In this document: positions 16,098-25,440 of the stretch, piece after piece | How the letters are laid out: each line of letters starts with the position of its first letter | Position numbering within the stretch: position 1 is the stretch's first letter | Source: Sphingomonas sp. PAMC 26621 | GTDB taxonomy: Bacteria; Pseudomonadota; Alphaproteobacteria; Sphingomonadales; Sphingomonadaceae | Assembly: GCF_000251145.1 (NCBI RefSeq) | Contig: NZ_AIDW01000022.1 | Span: 1 to 64,000, forward strand | Direction of reading: 5' to 3' | DNA: 64,000 nucleotides | Translations under genes and position numbers: made by a program | Notes under the pieces: generated by a model | Told to the model about the DNA's origin: nothing | Seen by the model: only the letters and a program-made list of their open reading frames with translations | Databases searched by the model: none

Positions 16098-17402
16098 TTA
16101 TTCGGCCGGAAGCGGGCTACCGCTCACCGCGCTGTGCATCGGGCTGGTGCCCCCCTTGCCCGCCAGCACCGCCTCGGTGATCGAGCCCGGCAGCGGCAGC
16201 GGACGCTCGGTCCGCGCGATGATCGGCAGGATGATCAGGAAGTGCGCGAAATAATACGCTGCGCAGATCTGGCTGAGGACGACATAGAGCGGCTCAGCCG
16301 GCGACCCCCCGCAATAGCCGAGGATCAGCACGTCGGCGACGAGCACCCAGAAGAAGGTGCGGTACACCGGGCGATAGTTGGACGAGCGCACCGGCGAGCT
16401 GTCGAGCCACGGCAGGAAGAACAGCAGCAGGATCGACCCGAACATCGCGAGCACCCCCCACAGCTTGGCCGGCAGGATGAAATCGACCGTGAACGCGCGC
16501 AGGATCGCGTAGAACGGCCAGAAATACCACTCCGGCACGATATGCGCGGGCGTCTGCAGCGGGTTGGCCGGAACGTAATTGTCCGGATGCCCCAGATAAT
16601 TGGGCGCGAAGAAGATCAGGCCGGCGAAGATCAGCAGGAACACGCCGAGGCCGAACCCGTCCTTCGCGGTGTAATAGGGATGGAACGGAACGGTATCCTG
16701 CTCGCCCTTGACGTCCACCCCGGTCGGGTTGTTCGACCCCGGGATGTGGAGCGCCCAGATGTGCAGGATGATGACGCCCGCGATCACGAACGGCAGGAGA
16801 TAATGCAGCGAGAAGAAGCGGTTGAGCGCCGCATCATCCGGCGCATATCCGCCCAGCAGCCAGATCCGGATCGTCTCGCCGACCACGGGAATCGCCGAAA
16901 AGAAGCCGGTGATGACCTGCGCGCCCCAGAAGCTCATCTGCCCCCAGGGGAGCACATAGCCCATGAACGCGGTCGCCATCATCAGCAGGAAAATCGTGAC
17001 GCCGAGCAGCCAGATCATTTCTCGCGGGGCCTTGTACGACCCGTAGAACAGTCCGCGGAAGATGTGGATATAGACGACGATGAAGAACATCGACGCGCCG
17101 TTCGCGTGCGCATAGCGCAGGAACCAGCCGCCGTTGACGTCGCGCATGATATGCTCGACCGAATCGAACGCCACGCCACCGTTGGCGGCATAATGCATCG
17201 CGAGGACGATGCCCGTGATGATCTGGATGCCGAGCGCGGCCCCCGCGAGCACCCCGAAGTTCCAGAAGTAATTGAGGTTGCGCGGCACGGGATAGCCCGC
17301 GCCGACCGCGCCATAGACGAGGCGCGGGAGCGGCAGGCGCTCATCGAGCCACTTGGTGAACCCGCTTTGCGGTGCGTAATGCTTGGCCCAGGGAAAACTC
17401 AT
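16098..17402 (-). CDS. petB: Cytochrome b of the bc1 complex
   Basis: The polytopic di-haem subunit of complex III, holding the quinol-oxidising and quinone-reducing sites. The 434-residue product carries haem-ligand His residues in [35 protein letters not shown] and ILHIWALH. The Qo-site motifs are [18 protein letters not shown] and [14 protein letters not shown]. About eight transmembrane helices are evident. The start at 17402 gives [20 protein letters not shown], ten bases after the petA stop, as expected in a coupled operon. An extended frame upstream overlaps petA and is not used. Confidence 0.97.
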   Translation of the reverse strand: MSFPWAKHYAPQSGFTKWLDERLPLPRLVYGAVGAGYPVPRNLNYFWNFGVLAGAALGIQIITGIVLAMHYAANGGVAFDSVEHIMRDVNGGWFLRYAHANGASMFFIVVYIHIFRGLFYGSYKAPREMIWLLGVTIFLLMMATAFMGYVLPWGQMSFWGAQVITGFFSAIPVVGETIRIWLLGGYAPDDAALNRFFSLHYLLPFVIAGVIILHIWALHIPGSNNPTGVDVKGEQDTVPFHPYYTAKDGFGLGVFLLIFAGLIFFAPNYLGHPDNYVPANPLQTPAHIVPEWYFWPFYAILRAFTVDFILPAKLWGVLAMFGSILLLFFLPWLDSSPVRSSNYRPVYRTFFWVLVADVLILGYCGGSPAEPLYVVLSQICAAYYFAHFLIILPIIARTERPLPLPGSITEAVLAGKGGTSPMHSAVSGSPLPAE

Positions 17403-17412
17403 CGTTCTATCC

Positions 17413-17988
17413 TCAACCCACCGTGACCGTCGTCGCCGACGTGAACTTATAGTCCGGGACCGCAAGGTTCTTCGGCGCCGGGCCTTTGCGGATGCGCGCC
17501 GCGGTATCGTATTGCGAACCGTGGCACGGGCAGAAATAGCCGCCATACTGGCCGCGGTTCTCGCTCGAGACGATCCCCTGCGGGATGCACCCGAGATGCG
17601 TGCAGACGCCCAGCGTGATCAGCCAGTTCTTCTTGCCCTTGGTCCGCTGCTCGAGCGTCTGCGGATCGCGCAGTTCCGACAAGGCGACCTTGTCGGCCGC
17701 GGCGATTTCCGCCGGGGTGAGGTTGCGGACGAACAACGGCTGCTTGCGGAAGGAGGTGACGATGCCCGATCCCGCCTCGATCTTCGACAGGTCGACCTCG
17801 GTCGTCGACAGCGCGAGCACGTCGGCGGAAGGGTTCATCTGGTTGATCAGCGGGACGATCGCAATCGCGCCGCCAATGCCCGCGGTCGCGACCGCGGCGA
17901 TATTGAGGAAGTCGCGACGGCGCGGCACATCCTCATGAAAGGGAACGGGATCTTCCCCAAGTGGCACGGCGGAATCGACTGTTGCCAT
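17413..17988 (-). CDS. petA: Rieske iron-sulfur subunit of the bc1 complex
   Basis: The 2Fe-2S subunit of complex III, taking electrons from quinol and passing them to cytochrome c1. The 191-residue product has a twin-arginine-type N-terminal segment ([20 protein letters not shown]) that serves as both export signal and membrane anchor. The cluster is bound by CTHLGCIP and CPCHGSQYD. It is the first gene of petABC; the divergent neighbour is trmL, 186 bases away. Confidence 0.97.
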   Translation of the reverse strand: MATVDSAVPLGEDPVPFHEDVPRRRDFLNIAAVATAGIGGAIAIVPLINQMNPSADVLALSTTEVDLSKIEAGSGIVTSFRKQPLFVRNLTPAEIAAADKVALSELRDPQTLEQRTKGKKNWLITLGVCTHLGCIPQGIVSSENRGQYGGYFCPCHGSQYDTAARIRKGPAPKNLAVPDYKFTSATTVTVG

Positions 17989-18174
17989 TGACTAGCCCTT
18001 GTACCTCTGCCTTCGCCCATCTGCTTCGCGGCGACAGGCGTTCGTTCATTTTGGGTGGACCCGGCGTTTTACGCCTGCCCGCCACGGTCTTCGGCGCATC
18101 GCCGCAGACGCGACTAGTTAGACGGCACGACCCGCTTTTGCCAACTGCAATTTAAGCGTGGTAGCGGGACGTCC

Positions 18175-18630
18175 ATGCGTATTGCCCTCTACCAGCCCGA
18201 TATCGCCGGAAACGTCGGCGCAATTCTCCGTCTCGGCGCGTGCCTCGGCGTTCCGGTCGATGTGATTGAACCGACAGGCTTCACCTGGAACGACAAGGCG
18301 CTCGCGCGTTCGGGGATGGATTATGCCGACGTCGTCCAGGTGACTCGCCATGCCGATTGGGACGCGTTCCTGCCGACCGTGCCGGGGCGGCTCGTCCTCC
18401 TGACCACGCGCGGGGGGACGCGGCTCGATGCGGCGACCTTCGAGTCGTCCGACACGCTCCTGCTCGGGTCGGAGGGGAGCGGGGTGCCCGATATGGTCCA
18501 TGCGCTGGCGGACGTCGCGGTGCGGATCCCGCTCGCGCCGGGGATGCGCTCGCTCAACATCGCGGTCGCCGCGGGGATCGGCATCGCCGAGGCACTGCGA
18601 CAGACCGGCGGGTGGCCGGAGACAGCGTGA
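18175..18630 (+). CDS. trmL: tRNA (cytidine(34)-2'-O)-methyltransferase TrmL
   Basis: A small SPOUT-class methyltransferase that 2'-O-methylates the wobble nucleotide of certain leucine tRNAs. The 151-residue product consists of the SPOUT core only, the hallmark of TrmL. Motifs: MRIALYQPDIAGNVGAILRL at the N-terminus, LLLGSEGSGVPD, and IPLAPGMRSLNIAVAAGIGI, which form the knotted SAM site. Divergent from petABC. Confidence 0.93.
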   Translation: MRIALYQPDIAGNVGAILRLGACLGVPVDVIEPTGFTWNDKALARSGMDYADVVQVTRHADWDAFLPTVPGRLVLLTTRGGTRLDAATFESSDTLLLGSEGSGVPDMVHALADVAVRIPLAPGMRSLNIAVAAGIGIAEALRQTGGWPETA

Positions 18631-18657
18631 CGTTTCGGAGTCCGCCCTCCCCCGCTC

Positions 18658-18752
18658 CGTCATTCCCGCCGAGGCGGGAATCCATTAGCGCAAAATTTGG
18701 TCTTAGCAGGCCTGGGCAGCCAGTATGGATCCCCGCCTTCGCGGGGATGACG
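18658..18752. repeat. Palindromic repeat, GTCATTCCCGCC...CCAGTATGGA family
   Basis: Outer arms CGTCATTCCCGCCGAGGCGG and CGCCTTCGCGGGGATGACG, with GGCAGCCAGTATGGATCC in the inner part. Related copies are at 53161-53256 (most complete) and 7958-8053 (degenerate). It lies between trmL and hemF. Confidence 0.8.
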
Positions 18753-18822
18753 CCGGAAGAAAATGGAATGATCGAACGAGCCGCCCCCTAAGCACTTCTA
18801 CCAATGGCCCGCCGCCGACGCC

Positions 18823-19713
18823 GTGACGAGTACACCTCCCTTCCCACCACAACAGGACAAGCCACCCGTGGACATCGCCCTCGACCCCGAACAAGCCCGC
18901 GCCCGCCACTGGTTCGAGGACCTGCGCGACCAGATCTGCGCCGAATTCGTCAGCATCGAACGCGAGGCCGGATCGGACGCGGACTTCGATTACACCGAGT
19001 GGGACCGCACCGATCCCGACGGTTCGCCCGGCGGTGGTGGCGTGCGCGGGGTGATGAAGGGCAAGGTGTTCGAAAAGGTCGGCGTCAACGTCTCGACCGT
19101 CGGCGGCACGTTCGAAGGAGACTTCGCCAAGTCGATCCACGGCGCCGCCGAGAACCCGCAGTTCTTCGCGACCGGGATCAGCCTGGTCGCGCACATGGCG
19201 AACCCGCATGTCCCCGCGGTCCACATGAACACGCGTTTCCTCGTCACGACCAAGCGCTGGTTCGGCGGCGGCGCGGATCTCAACCCGCCGTTGCCCTATG
19301 CCGAGGATACCGACGAATTCCACGCGGTGCTCAAGGCCGCCTGCGCCCCGCACGGCGAGGAGTATTACGAGCGCTACGCCAAATGGGCGGACGACTATTT
19401 CTACATCCCGCATCGCAAGGTGCACCGCGGCGTCGGGGGAATCTTCTGCGACCATCTCGAGGGCAATTTCGAGGCGAACTTCGGGTTCATCCAGGATATC
19501 GGCCGCGCGTTCCTCGACGTGTACCCGCGGATCGTGCGGCGGCGGATGGACCTGCCCTTCACCCCGGCCGACACCGCGCAGATGCTGGAGTGGCGCGGGC
19601 GCTATGCCGAGTTCAACCTCGTCTATGATCGCGGCACGCTGTTCGGGCTCAAGACCGGCGGGAACATCGACGCGATCCTGATGAGCCTGCCGCCGCTTGC
19701 GACCTGGTCCTGA
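18823..19713 (+). CDS. hemF: Oxygen-dependent coproporphyrinogen III oxidase
   Basis: Aerobic oxidative decarboxylation of coproporphyrinogen III to protoporphyrinogen IX in haem synthesis. Typical HemF blocks are seen: ARHWFEDLRDQICAEFVSIE, HMNTRFLVTTKRWFGGGADL, YYERYAKWADDYFYIPHRK, RGVGGIFCDHLEGNFEANFG and YDRGTLFGLKTGGNIDAILM. The frame opens with GTG at 18823 (296 residues). A second in-frame GTG at 18868, preceded by AGGACAAG, may be the true start and would remove 15 residues that are not family-like. A GNAT gene follows 13 bases later. Confidence 0.94.
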   Translation: MTSTPPFPPQQDKPPVDIALDPEQARARHWFEDLRDQICAEFVSIEREAGSDADFDYTEWDRTDPDGSPGGGGVRGVMKGKVFEKVGVNVSTVGGTFEGDFAKSIHGAAENPQFFATGISLVAHMANPHVPAVHMNTRFLVTTKRWFGGGADLNPPLPYAEDTDEFHAVLKAACAPHGEEYYERYAKWADDYFYIPHRKVHRGVGGIFCDHLEGNFEANFGFIQDIGRAFLDVYPRIVRRRMDLPFTPADTAQMLEWRGRYAEFNLVYDRGTLFGLKTGGNIDAILMSLPPLATWS

Positions 19714-19726
19714 GGCGCAGGGCACG

Positions 19727-20317
19727 ATGGGGCTGATCCCGGTCCGCGACACCGACGTCGCCACCGTCGTCACCACGCTGGAGATGACGCAGCGCCCGCC
19801 GCTGCGCCCGATCCCCGCCGCGCCGCTCCGGCTGGTGCAATGGCATCAGCCGGACGCGAATAAATATCGCGCGCTGTTCCGCCGCGTCGGTGCGCCGTGG
19901 CTGTGGTTCTCGCGACTGGTGATCGACGATGCGGCGTTGCTGCGGATCATCCACGATCCCGCGATCGGCGTGTTCGCGGCGGTCGATTCGAACGGAATCG
20001 AGGTCGGGCTGGTCGAGCTCGATTTCCGGACGTCGGGCGCGTGCGAAATCTCCTATTTCGCGCTGATTCCCGAACTGGCCGGCCGCGAACTCGGGCGCTG
20101 GATGATGGCGGAGGCGCTCGCGCGCGGCTGGGCGAAGGGGATCAAGCGGGTGTGGCTCCACACCTGCTCGCTCGATCACCCGTCCGCGCTCGCTTTCTAT
20201 CGCAAGCAGGGGTTCGTCGCCGTCCGCCGCACGGTCGAGACCTTCGCCGATCCCCGGCTGACCGGGCATCTCCCGCCCGAGGCGGCGCCTCACGTGCCGC
20301 TGTTGAGCCGCCGGTAG
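19727..20317 (+). CDS. GNAT-family N-acetyltransferase
   Basis: A 196-residue acetyltransferase of the GNAT fold. The acetyl-CoA-binding core is seen as EISYFALIPELAGRELGRWM (motif A region) followed by HPSALAFYRKQGFVAVRR (motif B). The N-terminal 60 residues (EMTQRPPLRPIPAAPLRLVQ) are Pro-rich and less typical. It starts 13 bases after hemF, so the two are probably co-transcribed; the substrate is unknown. The 3' end overlaps the end of the convergent membrane-protein gene by 28 bases. Confidence 0.78.
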   Translation: MGLIPVRDTDVATVVTTLEMTQRPPLRPIPAAPLRLVQWHQPDANKYRALFRRVGAPWLWFSRLVIDDAALLRIIHDPAIGVFAAVDSNGIEVGLVELDFRTSGACEISYFALIPELAGRELGRWMMAEALARGWAKGIKRVWLHTCSLDHPSALAFYRKQGFVAVRRTVETFADPRLTGHLPPEAAPHVPLLSRR

Positions 20318-21039
20318 AGCGCGACCTGGATCAGCAGCGTGGTGACCATCCCGATCGTCACCCCCGCCGCCGCGCCGACCTGCAGGATCGCCGCGACCAC
20401 CGGATTGGCGAGCGGTGCGCCCGCCAGCGCGGCACCGATGCTGCGGAACGGCAGCGCGAGGATATCCCCGAGCAGCACCGTGATGCACGCCAGCCCCATC
20501 AGGATCAGACCGTGCCCGCGCGTGAGCTTGAAGCTGCGCGTGAACGCGGTGACCACGCCGATCGACGGCGTCGCGATCAGCAAAGGCAGCGCGAGCAGCA
20601 GCCGCCCCTGCAGATAGATCCCGGGCAGGAACAGCATGAGCGTCCCGATGCTGATCGGGAACGACATCAGCAGCGACAGCAGCACGACACGCGGCAGCAG
20701 CGCCAGCGCATGGAGCAGCGCCGCCTGCACCGTCGGGCGCGCGCGATCGAGATACAGCAGCAGGATGCTCGCCGAACCGAACAGCAGCACGATGGTGAGC
20801 GCAATGACCGGCAGGCTGTAGAGCTGCGACCAGGCCTGCACCGCCGCGAGCCACGCCGCGGTCTGGTCCGCGTTCGCCGGCAGCGCGGGCGGCTTGGCGA
20901 CGAACATCGCCAGCGCGATCTGCGGCACCAGCAGCAACAGCCCGGCCACACCCGCCAGCGCGTCGCGGTCGCGCTTCGCCATGCCCCACGCATCGCGCAG
21001 CACCGCAGGGACATCGAGCCTGATCATCGTCTGTTTCAT
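20290..21039 (-). CDS. Polytopic membrane protein, unknown function
   Basis: A 249-residue integral membrane protein with about five or six hydrophobic segments, such as LAGVAGLLLLVPQIALAMFV (N-terminal), LPVIALTIVLLFGSASILLL and GVTIGMVTTLLIQVALYRRL (C-terminal). The start codon at 21039 overlaps the stop of the upstream membrane-protein gene (ATGA), so the pair is translationally coupled. The two share a style: a conserved cytoplasmic FTRSFKLTRGHGLILMGLA segment here, and [20 protein letters not shown] in the neighbour. They are probably paralogous. No enzyme motif was seen. Confidence 0.7.
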   Translation of the reverse strand: MKQTMIRLDVPAVLRDAWGMAKRDRDALAGVAGLLLLVPQIALAMFVAKPPALPANADQTAAWLAAVQAWSQLYSLPVIALTIVLLFGSASILLLYLDRARPTVQAALLHALALLPRVVLLSLLMSFPISIGTLMLFLPGIYLQGRLLLALPLLIATPSIGVVTAFTRSFKLTRGHGLILMGLACITVLLGDILALPFRSIGAALAGAPLANPVVAAILQVGAAAGVTIGMVTTLLIQVALYRRLNSGT

Positions 21040-21869
21040 GCGACCTCGACATGGGCCGCGCGCGCATCGCGCGTGGCAAGATAAAGCTTGGCTAGGAACG
21101 CCACCGCCAGCACCGAAAAGATCGTCGACAGCACGGCCACGACGGTCGACGTGAGGATCGCGGCGAGCGAGACCGGCCCGTCGCTCGACAGCAGCAGTCC
21201 GAACACGCTTCCCGCCACCATCCGTGTCGCCAGCCCGGCGACCTGTGACACGATCAGATACAGCAGGATCACCCCCATGATCCTGAGCGCGAGGCCCCGC
21301 GTCAGCGCAAACGCACGCCCGAACGCGCCGAACCCGCGCCGTTCCGCGACGACCGCGGGGGTGATTACCGCCAGCCGCGCGACCACCCACAACAGCACCG
21401 GGAGCAATACCAGCGAGTAAAGCGAGGCGAACAGCACCGCCGGACCATTGATCTGGTCGAGCGACGGCTGCGCGCCGCCCGCCTGGTTCATCGGGATGCC
21501 GCTGAGCGAAAACCCGATGAACGCGGGCGCGAACAGCAGGAACAGGATGACCAGCACGAGCAGGTTGACCCCGATGACCGGGAGGAAGCGCCGGTTGGCG
21601 GTGCGGATCGCCACGCTACGCCCGGCCGCGGGTTCGAGCACGAGTGCGGTCACCGCGATCGCGCCCCAGTTGCTCGCGAGCGAGAGCAGCACGATCAGCG
21701 CGCCGACCACCGTATTGCCGACGACCCCGGACGCCCCCATCAGCGGCATCAGATTGCCGATCAACGCGACCGGCACGAACATCCCGACCAGGACGATCGG
21801 GGTCAGTGCCGCAATATTCCCGCCGACGAACTCGGTCGTGCGGTCCCAGACCGTGCTCATCGTCACCAT
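21036..21869 (-). CDS. Polytopic membrane protein, glycerophosphodiesterase-membrane-domain-like
   Basis: A 277-residue integral membrane protein with about six hydrophobic segments (for example [60 protein letters not shown]). The RxFALTRG motif before a transmembrane helix is shared with the downstream gene and is common in membrane domains of the GDPDase_memb/DUF7544 kind; this is a tentative similarity. The start at 21869 ([18 protein letters not shown]) follows a GGGGAGAG sequence at about 12 bases; 21860 is an alternative. It is divergent from lipB. The function is unknown. Confidence 0.68.
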   Translation of the reverse strand: MVTMSTVWDRTTEFVGGNIAALTPIVLVGMFVPVALIGNLMPLMGASGVVGNTVVGALIVLLSLASNWGAIAVTALVLEPAAGRSVAIRTANRRFLPVIGVNLLVLVILFLLFAPAFIGFSLSGIPMNQAGGAQPSLDQINGPAVLFASLYSLVLLPVLLWVVARLAVITPAVVAERRGFGAFGRAFALTRGLALRIMGVILLYLIVSQVAGLATRMVAGSVFGLLLSSDGPVSLAAILTSTVVAVLSTIFSVLAVAFLAKLYLATRDARAAHVEVA

Positions 21870-22026
21870 CACGTCGCACTCTCCCCGTCCGTTGCACCAG
21901 CGGCCCTGCACATCGCCCCCGGGGCACGACCTTCCGGCGCTGTTAGCGCATGGCTCGTCCGCTTGCCAACGCCTTGACCAAACCGCACTCTTGCGTGGAA
22001 CCGCGCAGTGGCGCAATCGGCGTGGC

Positions 22027-22713
22027 GTGGATCATCTGCCCGACGATATCGAGTGGCGCATCGCCGCCTCCCCCGTTCCGTACGCGACCGCGCTCGCCGA
22101 AATGGAAGCGCGCGCGACCGCGGTTGCCGAGGGGACCGCGCGCGAGCTCGTCTGGCTGCTCGAACACCCCCCCGTCTATACCGGCGGCACCAGCGCCGAT
22201 CCGGCCGAGCTGCGCGATCCGCAATTCCCGGTGGTCCAGACCGGGCGCGGCGGGCGCTATACCTATCATGGGCCCGGGCAACGGATCGGCTATGTCGTGC
22301 TCGACCTCACGCGGCGCGGGCGCGACGTCCGGCAGTTCGTCCACGCGCTCGAGGGGTGGGTGATCGATACGCTCGGGGATCTCGGGATCGCCGCGTTCCG
22401 CGCGCCGGGGCGGATCGGGATCTGGACCAGCGTGCCCGATACGCTGTCCCCCGGGGGGACGGCGGAAGCCAAGATCGGCGCGATTGGCGTGCGCGTGCGG
22501 CGCTGGGTCACGCTCCACGGCTTCTCCGTCAACCTCGCGCCCGACCTCGCGCACTTTGGCGGGATCGTCCCGTGCGGCCTCGCGGATTTCGCGGTGACGA
22601 GCGCCGCGGCGCTTGGCGCGCCAACCGACTTTGCAACCTTCGACGCCGCCCTGGCGTTGCGCTTTTCAACGTTCCTGGAAACTCATTCTTTGGGGCGGAA
22701 AAACTGGGCTTGA
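22027..22713 (+). CDS. lipB: Lipoyl(octanoyl) transferase
   Basis: Transfers octanoate from octanoyl-ACP to lipoyl domains of 2-oxoacid dehydrogenases. The predicted 228 residues include the substrate-tunnel motif [20 protein letters not shown], the conserved Lys in [20 protein letters not shown], and the catalytic Cys in [15 protein letters not shown]. The start is a GTG at 22027, giving [20 protein letters not shown]; no ATG fits, and the Shine-Dalgarno is weak. The frame is open long before this but overlaps the divergent membrane gene. Confidence 0.92.
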   Translation: MDHLPDDIEWRIAASPVPYATALAEMEARATAVAEGTARELVWLLEHPPVYTGGTSADPAELRDPQFPVVQTGRGGRYTYHGPGQRIGYVVLDLTRRGRDVRQFVHALEGWVIDTLGDLGIAAFRAPGRIGIWTSVPDTLSPGGTAEAKIGAIGVRVRRWVTLHGFSVNLAPDLAHFGGIVPCGLADFAVTSAAALGAPTDFATFDAALALRFSTFLETHSLGRKNWA

Positions 22714-22738
22714 GGGCCGGACCATATCCGACTAATGT
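22710..22738 (+). promoter_or_regulatory. Candidate sigma70-type promoter for the small lipoprotein gene
   Basis: TTGAGG (22710-22715) and TAATGT (22733-22738) are separated by 17 bases. The -35 overlaps the lipB stop codon. It would give a leader of about 57 bases for the gene at 22802. Confidence 0.5.
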
Positions 22739-22801
22739 CCACCACGGTTTGGGTATTAAAGGTCTCGAGGCCAACCAAACATATATCTAGGGAGCTTTCC
22801 A

Positions 22802-23068
22802 ATGCGTGCATTCATTTCCAAGGTCGCTGCTGGTTCGATGATCGCTGTTGCAGCAATCGCGATCTCGGCTTGCACTCCGAAGACCGAGACGACGACCACC
22901 GACAACACGATGGTCACCGACATGAACTCGACCGACACGATGTCGACCACGACCGCGAACGACACGATGACGTCGACCGACGGCGCGATGGCCAACGACG
23001 GTGGCATGATGGCGAACGACACCACGATGATGTCGAACACCACGACCACGACCACGAACGCGATGTAA
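22802..23068 (+). CDS. Small Thr/Met/Asn-rich lipoprotein
   Basis: An 88-residue predicted lipoprotein. MRAFISKVAAGSMIAVAAIAISAC ends in the lipobox ISAC (Cys24). The mature 65 residues are almost entirely Thr, Met, Asp, Asn and Ser in irregular TTTTDN, NDTM and MMANDTTM units with no folded domain. A good Shine-Dalgarno (GGGAGC, 22792-22797) precedes the ATG, and a terminator follows, so it is a single-gene unit. Small Thr/Met-rich lipoproteins of this kind recur in sphingomonads without known function. Confidence 0.75.
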   Translation: MRAFISKVAAGSMIAVAAIAISACTPKTETTTTDNTMVTDMNSTDTMSTTTANDTMTSTDGAMANDGGMMANDTTMMSNTTTTTTNAM

Positions 23069-23096
23069 TCCTTCCCTTTCGGGAAAGAGAAGATCC

Positions 23097-23126
23097 AGGG
23101 CCGTCCGGGAAACCGGGCGGCCCTTT
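23097..23126 (+). terminator. Intrinsic terminator after the small lipoprotein gene
   Basis: AGGGCCGTCCGGG, an AAA loop, then CCGGGCGGCCCTTT. It is 29 bases after the stop codon of the gene at 22802. Confidence 0.8.
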
Positions 23127-23282
23127 CGATTCCGGGGCCCTTCGCTTCCGTTTTGCGGGAAAAGCGATCTTTTGAATCGTCCCGCCGATTTCCGGTTGGT
23201 TTGCGACGGGCCGATTGGTTAAAAGAGTTGGGATGCTACGCGAAAAGCCGTAGGCGCTGAATCGTGATTTGAGAGGGATTGA

Positions 23283-23957
23283 ATGACCGTGTTGCGTATT
23301 CTGGCCGCGCTGACCGCCACTTGCGGCGTCGCGCTGGCAACCCCCGCTTCGGCGCAGTTCTTTTTCCAGTCGCACGACATGACGGCCCCGCCGATCGAGG
23401 GCGATGAACCCGGCCAGCTCGCGCTGCCCGGCGCGACCCCGGCCGAAGTCCGCGCCAATCTGGTGTGGAACCTGCGCTCGGCGCTCAACGTCGCGGCGCT
23501 GCAGTGCCAGTTCGAGCCGACGCTGCTCAACGTCGAGAATTACAATGTGATGATCAACAATCACAAGGACGAGCTGAAGACCGCGTTCGACACGCTGGTC
23601 AAATATTTCAACCGCACCAACAAGACACCCAAGGCCGGCCAGGCAGCGCTCGACCGGTTCGGCACGCGGACCTATTCGTCGTTCACGACCGTCGGAGCGC
23701 AATATGGCTTTTGCCAGACGGCCGCACAGATCGGCACCAACGCGGCCTATGCCAAGCGCGGCGAGCTGTACAAGGTCGCGATCAACGACATGGGGACGCT
23801 GCGCAACTCGCTGACGCCATGGGGCGAACAGCGCTTCGCACGCCGTCCGCGGATCGAGACGCGCGTGTCGGTGCCGCGGTTCGACGCGATGTGCTGGGGC
23901 AAGAACGGCGAATGGAACCAGCGCCGCTGCGGCGCCTATACGTTGACGCCGCGCTGA
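23283..23957 (+). CDS. Hypothetical exported protein
   Basis: A 224-residue protein with a signal peptide (MTVLRILAALTATCGVALAT, cleavage near ASAQ). The mature part has scattered conserved-looking Cys residues (ALQCQFEPTL, YGFCQTAAQ, AMCWGKNGEW, RRCGAYTL), which could form disulfides in the periplasm. The block VENYNVMINNHKDELKTAFD and YFNRTN are the most family-like parts. I do not recognise a named domain. It stands alone: the downstream hairpin at 23978-24017 separates it from the convergent queE. Confidence 0.7.
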   Translation: MTVLRILAALTATCGVALATPASAQFFFQSHDMTAPPIEGDEPGQLALPGATPAEVRANLVWNLRSALNVAALQCQFEPTLLNVENYNVMINNHKDELKTAFDTLVKYFNRTNKTPKAGQAALDRFGTRTYSSFTTVGAQYGFCQTAAQIGTNAAYAKRGELYKVAINDMGTLRNSLTPWGEQRFARRPRIETRVSVPRFDAMCWGKNGEWNQRRCGAYTLTPR

Positions 23958-23977
23958 GGCATTCCTGACCCATGATC

Positions 23978-24017
23978 AAAAGGGGGAGCGCAACGGCGGT
24001 TGCGCTCCCCCTTTTTG
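23978..24017. terminator. Bidirectional terminator between convergent genes
   Basis: AAAAGGGGGAGCGCAAC, a GGCG loop, then GTTGCGCTCCCCCTTTTT: a perfect 13-base GC-rich stem with A and T runs on both sides. It serves the gene at 23283-23957 and, on the other strand, queE. Confidence 0.95.
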
Positions 24018-24030
24018 TCCGGCGATTGGC

Positions 24031-24663
24031 TCAGCGCAATCCCAGCGTCTTATGCGCCTGCAACGTCAGCCGCCATTTCGGCCGCGCCATTACCAGGTCG
24101 ATCGCCGCCTGAAGATTTGCCGCCGCCGCCGCGCTGTCGAGCGGCTGGATCAGGTGATGCCCGAAATCCCAGGTCTCGAGTTCGGCGACGTCGCTCCCCG
24201 GCTGTGGCCAGACGAGCTTGAGCTCATCCCCCGCCCGTTGCACCACCACGCTCCCCGCCTTGGGGCTGATGCAGACCCAGTCGATCCCGGGATGCGCGGG
24301 CAGCGTCCCGTTGCTCTCCATCGCGATCTCGAACCCGGCGGCGTGAAGCGCGTCGACCAGCGCGTCGTCGATCTGGAGCATCGGCTCGCCGCCCGTGAGC
24401 ACGACGAAGCGATCGCTTTCCCCCGCCCCCCAGAAAGCCGCCGCCGCCGTCGAAAGCATCGTCGCATCCGCAAAGCGTCCACCGCCCGCGCCATCGGTGC
24501 CGACGAAATCGGTATCGCAGAACTGGCAGATCGCGCTCGCGCGGTCCTGCTCGCGTCCCGACCAAAGATTACACCCGGCAAAGCGCACGAACACCGCGCG
24601 CCGCCCCGCCTGGACGCCCTCGCCCTGGAGCGTCAGGAACATCTCCTTGACCGCGTAGCTCAT
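24031..24663 (-). CDS. queE: 7-carboxy-7-deazaguanine synthase
   Basis: A radical-SAM enzyme of queuosine synthesis that converts 6-carboxytetrahydropterin to 7-carboxy-7-deazaguanine. The 210-residue product has the unusual cluster motif C-x14-C-x2-C (Cys31, Cys46, Cys49 in FAGCNLW and ICQFCDTDF) that marks one QueE subfamily, plus the SAM-binding VVLTGGEPMLQ and AMESNGTLP. The start at 24663 (MSYAVKEMFLTLQGEG) is four bases after the queC stop, so the two are co-transcribed. tgt, which uses the pathway's product, is at 53.3 kb in this window. Confidence 0.95.
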   Translation of the reverse strand: MSYAVKEMFLTLQGEGVQAGRRAVFVRFAGCNLWSGREQDRASAICQFCDTDFVGTDGAGGGRFADATMLSTAAAAFWGAGESDRFVVLTGGEPMLQIDDALVDALHAAGFEIAMESNGTLPAHPGIDWVCISPKAGSVVVQRAGDELKLVWPQPGSDVAELETWDFGHHLIQPLDSAAAAANLQAAIDLVMARPKWRLTLQAHKTLGLR

Positions 24664-24667
24664 CGCC

Positions 24668-25366
24668 TCAGACCGCGTAGCGGGTCGGGTCGGGCAGGCC
24701 GGCGTCCTCGAACCCCTTCTTGCGCAGGCGACAGCTGTCACACGTCCCGCAATGCAGCCCCTCGGGGGTCGGATCGTAGCACGACCAGCTCATCCCGGCG
24801 TCGAGACCGAGCGCGGCGCATTCGCGGACGATATCCGCCTTGGTCATGTGCTGGAGCGGGGCGTGGATCCTGAACGGCTCGCCCTCGACCCCGGCCTTGG
24901 TGGCGAGTTCGGCAAGACCTTCGAACGCGGCGATGAATTCGGGGCGGCAATCGGGATAGCCCGAATAATCGAGCGCGTTGACGCCGATGAACAGGTCCCG
25001 CGCGCCCGCCGCCTCGGCCCAGCCGAGCGCCAGACTGAGAAAGATCGTGTTGCGCGCAGGCACATAGGTGACCGGGATGCCGGGCTCGACCCCGTCCTTG
25101 GGCACCGCGATGTCCGCGGTCAGCGCGGAGCCGCCAAACGCCGAAAGGTCGAGCGGCAGGACGATATGCCGCTCCGCCCCCAGATGCGCAGCGATCCGCG
25201 CGGCGGACTCGAGCTCGAGCCGGTGGCGCTGGTTGTAATCCACCGAAAGCGCGAACAGGCGGTGGCCGTCGGCCTTGGCACGCGCGGCGGAAACCATCGA
25301 ATCGAGGCCGCCCGAGACGAGCACCACGGCTGCCGGGGCGACCTGCTTGGTCGTTTGATCTGTCAT
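24668..25366 (-). CDS. queC: 7-cyano-7-deazaguanine synthase
   Basis: ATP-dependent conversion of 7-carboxy-7-deazaguanine to preQ0 in the queuosine pathway. The 232-residue product shows the PP-loop [20 protein letters not shown] (residues about 15-34), the block [15 protein letters not shown], and four zinc-binding Cys residues near the C-terminus ([23 protein letters not shown]). It is the first gene of the queC-queE pair. A terminated small RNA ends 47 bases upstream, so it either precedes queC as an independent transcript or is its leader. Confidence 0.96.
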   Translation of the reverse strand: MTDQTTKQVAPAAVVLVSGGLDSMVSAARAKADGHRLFALSVDYNQRHRLELESAARIAAHLGAERHIVLPLDLSAFGGSALTADIAVPKDGVEPGIPVTYVPARNTIFLSLALGWAEAAGARDLFIGVNALDYSGYPDCRPEFIAAFEGLAELATKAGVEGEPFRIHAPLQHMTKADIVRECAALGLDAGMSWSCYDPTPEGLHCGTCDSCRLRKKGFEDAGLPDPTRYAV

Positions 25367-25412
25367 GATGCGCCGTTAGGTAGGCTCCGCCTCTGCGTTA
25401 CGCAAGCAGACG

Positions 25413-25440
25413 AAAAAATGGGCCGCCCGTAAGCGACCCA
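25413..25440 (-). terminator. Terminator of the predicted small RNA
   Basis: Minus-strand stem TGGGTCGC / GCGGCCCA (eight pairs, one G-T) with a six-base loop, followed directly by TTTTTT (25418-25413). It ends 47 bases before the queC start. Confidence 0.8.
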
